Positions 63,919-64,000 of a DNA stretch of 64,000 nucleotides are shown in pieces; position 1 is the first letter of the stretch, and each line of letters begins with the position of its first letter. Origin of the DNA: Ovis canadensis (Eukaryota; Chordata; Mammalia; Artiodactyla; Bovidae); the NCBI RefSeq assembly GCF_042477335.2, contig NC_091247.1, forward strand, positions 5,044,501 through 5,108,500. Direction: 5' to 3'. Below the pieces are notes generated by a model. That model was given only the letters and a program-made list of their open reading frames with translations, did no database searches and was not told where the DNA came from. Both the position numbers and the translations under genes were made by a program.

Positions 63919-64000
63919 CACTGCCAACCCAGGTACTGTTTGAGCATCACCCTTTCCTGTTCCCAGCTGCTGGTTCTATGGCATCTTCTCCCAAGCTTTC

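Overview
This 64 kb window is mammalian nuclear DNA, almost certainly from a pecoran ruminant and probably a bovid. The evidence is the mix of interspersed repeats. There are BovB (RTE-clade) LINE fragments, Bov-tA and Bov-A2 SINEs built on BovB tails, and many CHR-type tRNA-derived SINEs (the cetacean/hippo/ruminant family). There are also ruminant-style L1 3' ends, artiodactyl-style endogenous retroviral LTRs, and older mammalian MIR, L2, MLT1 and hAT copies. No bacterial or viral genome organisation, CRISPR array or operon is present.

I could not support any host protein-coding gene. The open frames in GC-rich unique stretches (up to about 256 codons) look like chance frames: they resemble no family I know, they overlap each other on both strands, and several run through ancient SINEs. 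The only recognisable protein-coding remains are decayed reverse transcriptase segments of BovB (20.4-21.1, 26.0-27.6 and 30.8-31.9 kb) and of L1 ORF2 (33.6-35.8 kb), all 5'-truncated and broken. The window reads as intergenic or intronic sequence. Isolated exons or an RNA gene cannot be excluded without transcript data.

Layout. 0-9 kb: mostly unique GC-rich sequence with MIRs, one MLT1 LTR split by BovB, two CHR SINEs and an L1 3' end hit by Bov-tA. 8.8-9.3 kb: a solo retroviral LTR. 9.3-20 kb: MIR/L2-rich unique DNA, two hAT/CHR insertions, and an MLT1 LTR carrying BovB and Bov-tA insertions. 20-32 kb: the densest BovB region, with a head-to-head SINE pair at 25.2-25.7 kb and a doubly hit SINE target at 29.2-29.8 kb. 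33.5-35.8 kb: a 5'-truncated L1. 36-49 kb: unique DNA with nested L1, L2, CHR and BovB mosaics and a three-level nest at 46.6-47.4 kb. 50.2-51.8 kb: an L1 3' end whose middle has expanded into TA-rich simple sequence holding two SINEs. 51.8-58 kb: a strong G-quadruplex motif, an LTR-like element with six CCAAT-type boxes, CHR and Bov SINEs, and BovB. 58.26-58.35 kb: a mariner MITE hairpin resembling the ruminant mir-2284/2285 precursors. 59-64 kb: Bov-A2 and CHR SINEs, a second LTR with TATA and poly(A) signals, BovB, L1 and a possible third LTR.

The observations most worth following are the single-target-duplication head-to-head SINE pair, the miRNA-like mariner hairpin, the CCAAT array, the repeated use of one insertion target by two SINEs, and a few unique stretches with clustered homeodomain, POU or AP-1-like sites that could be conserved regulatory DNA. 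All family names come from recognising consensus-like sequence by eye, and boundaries are good to roughly 5-30 bp unless a target duplication fixes them.
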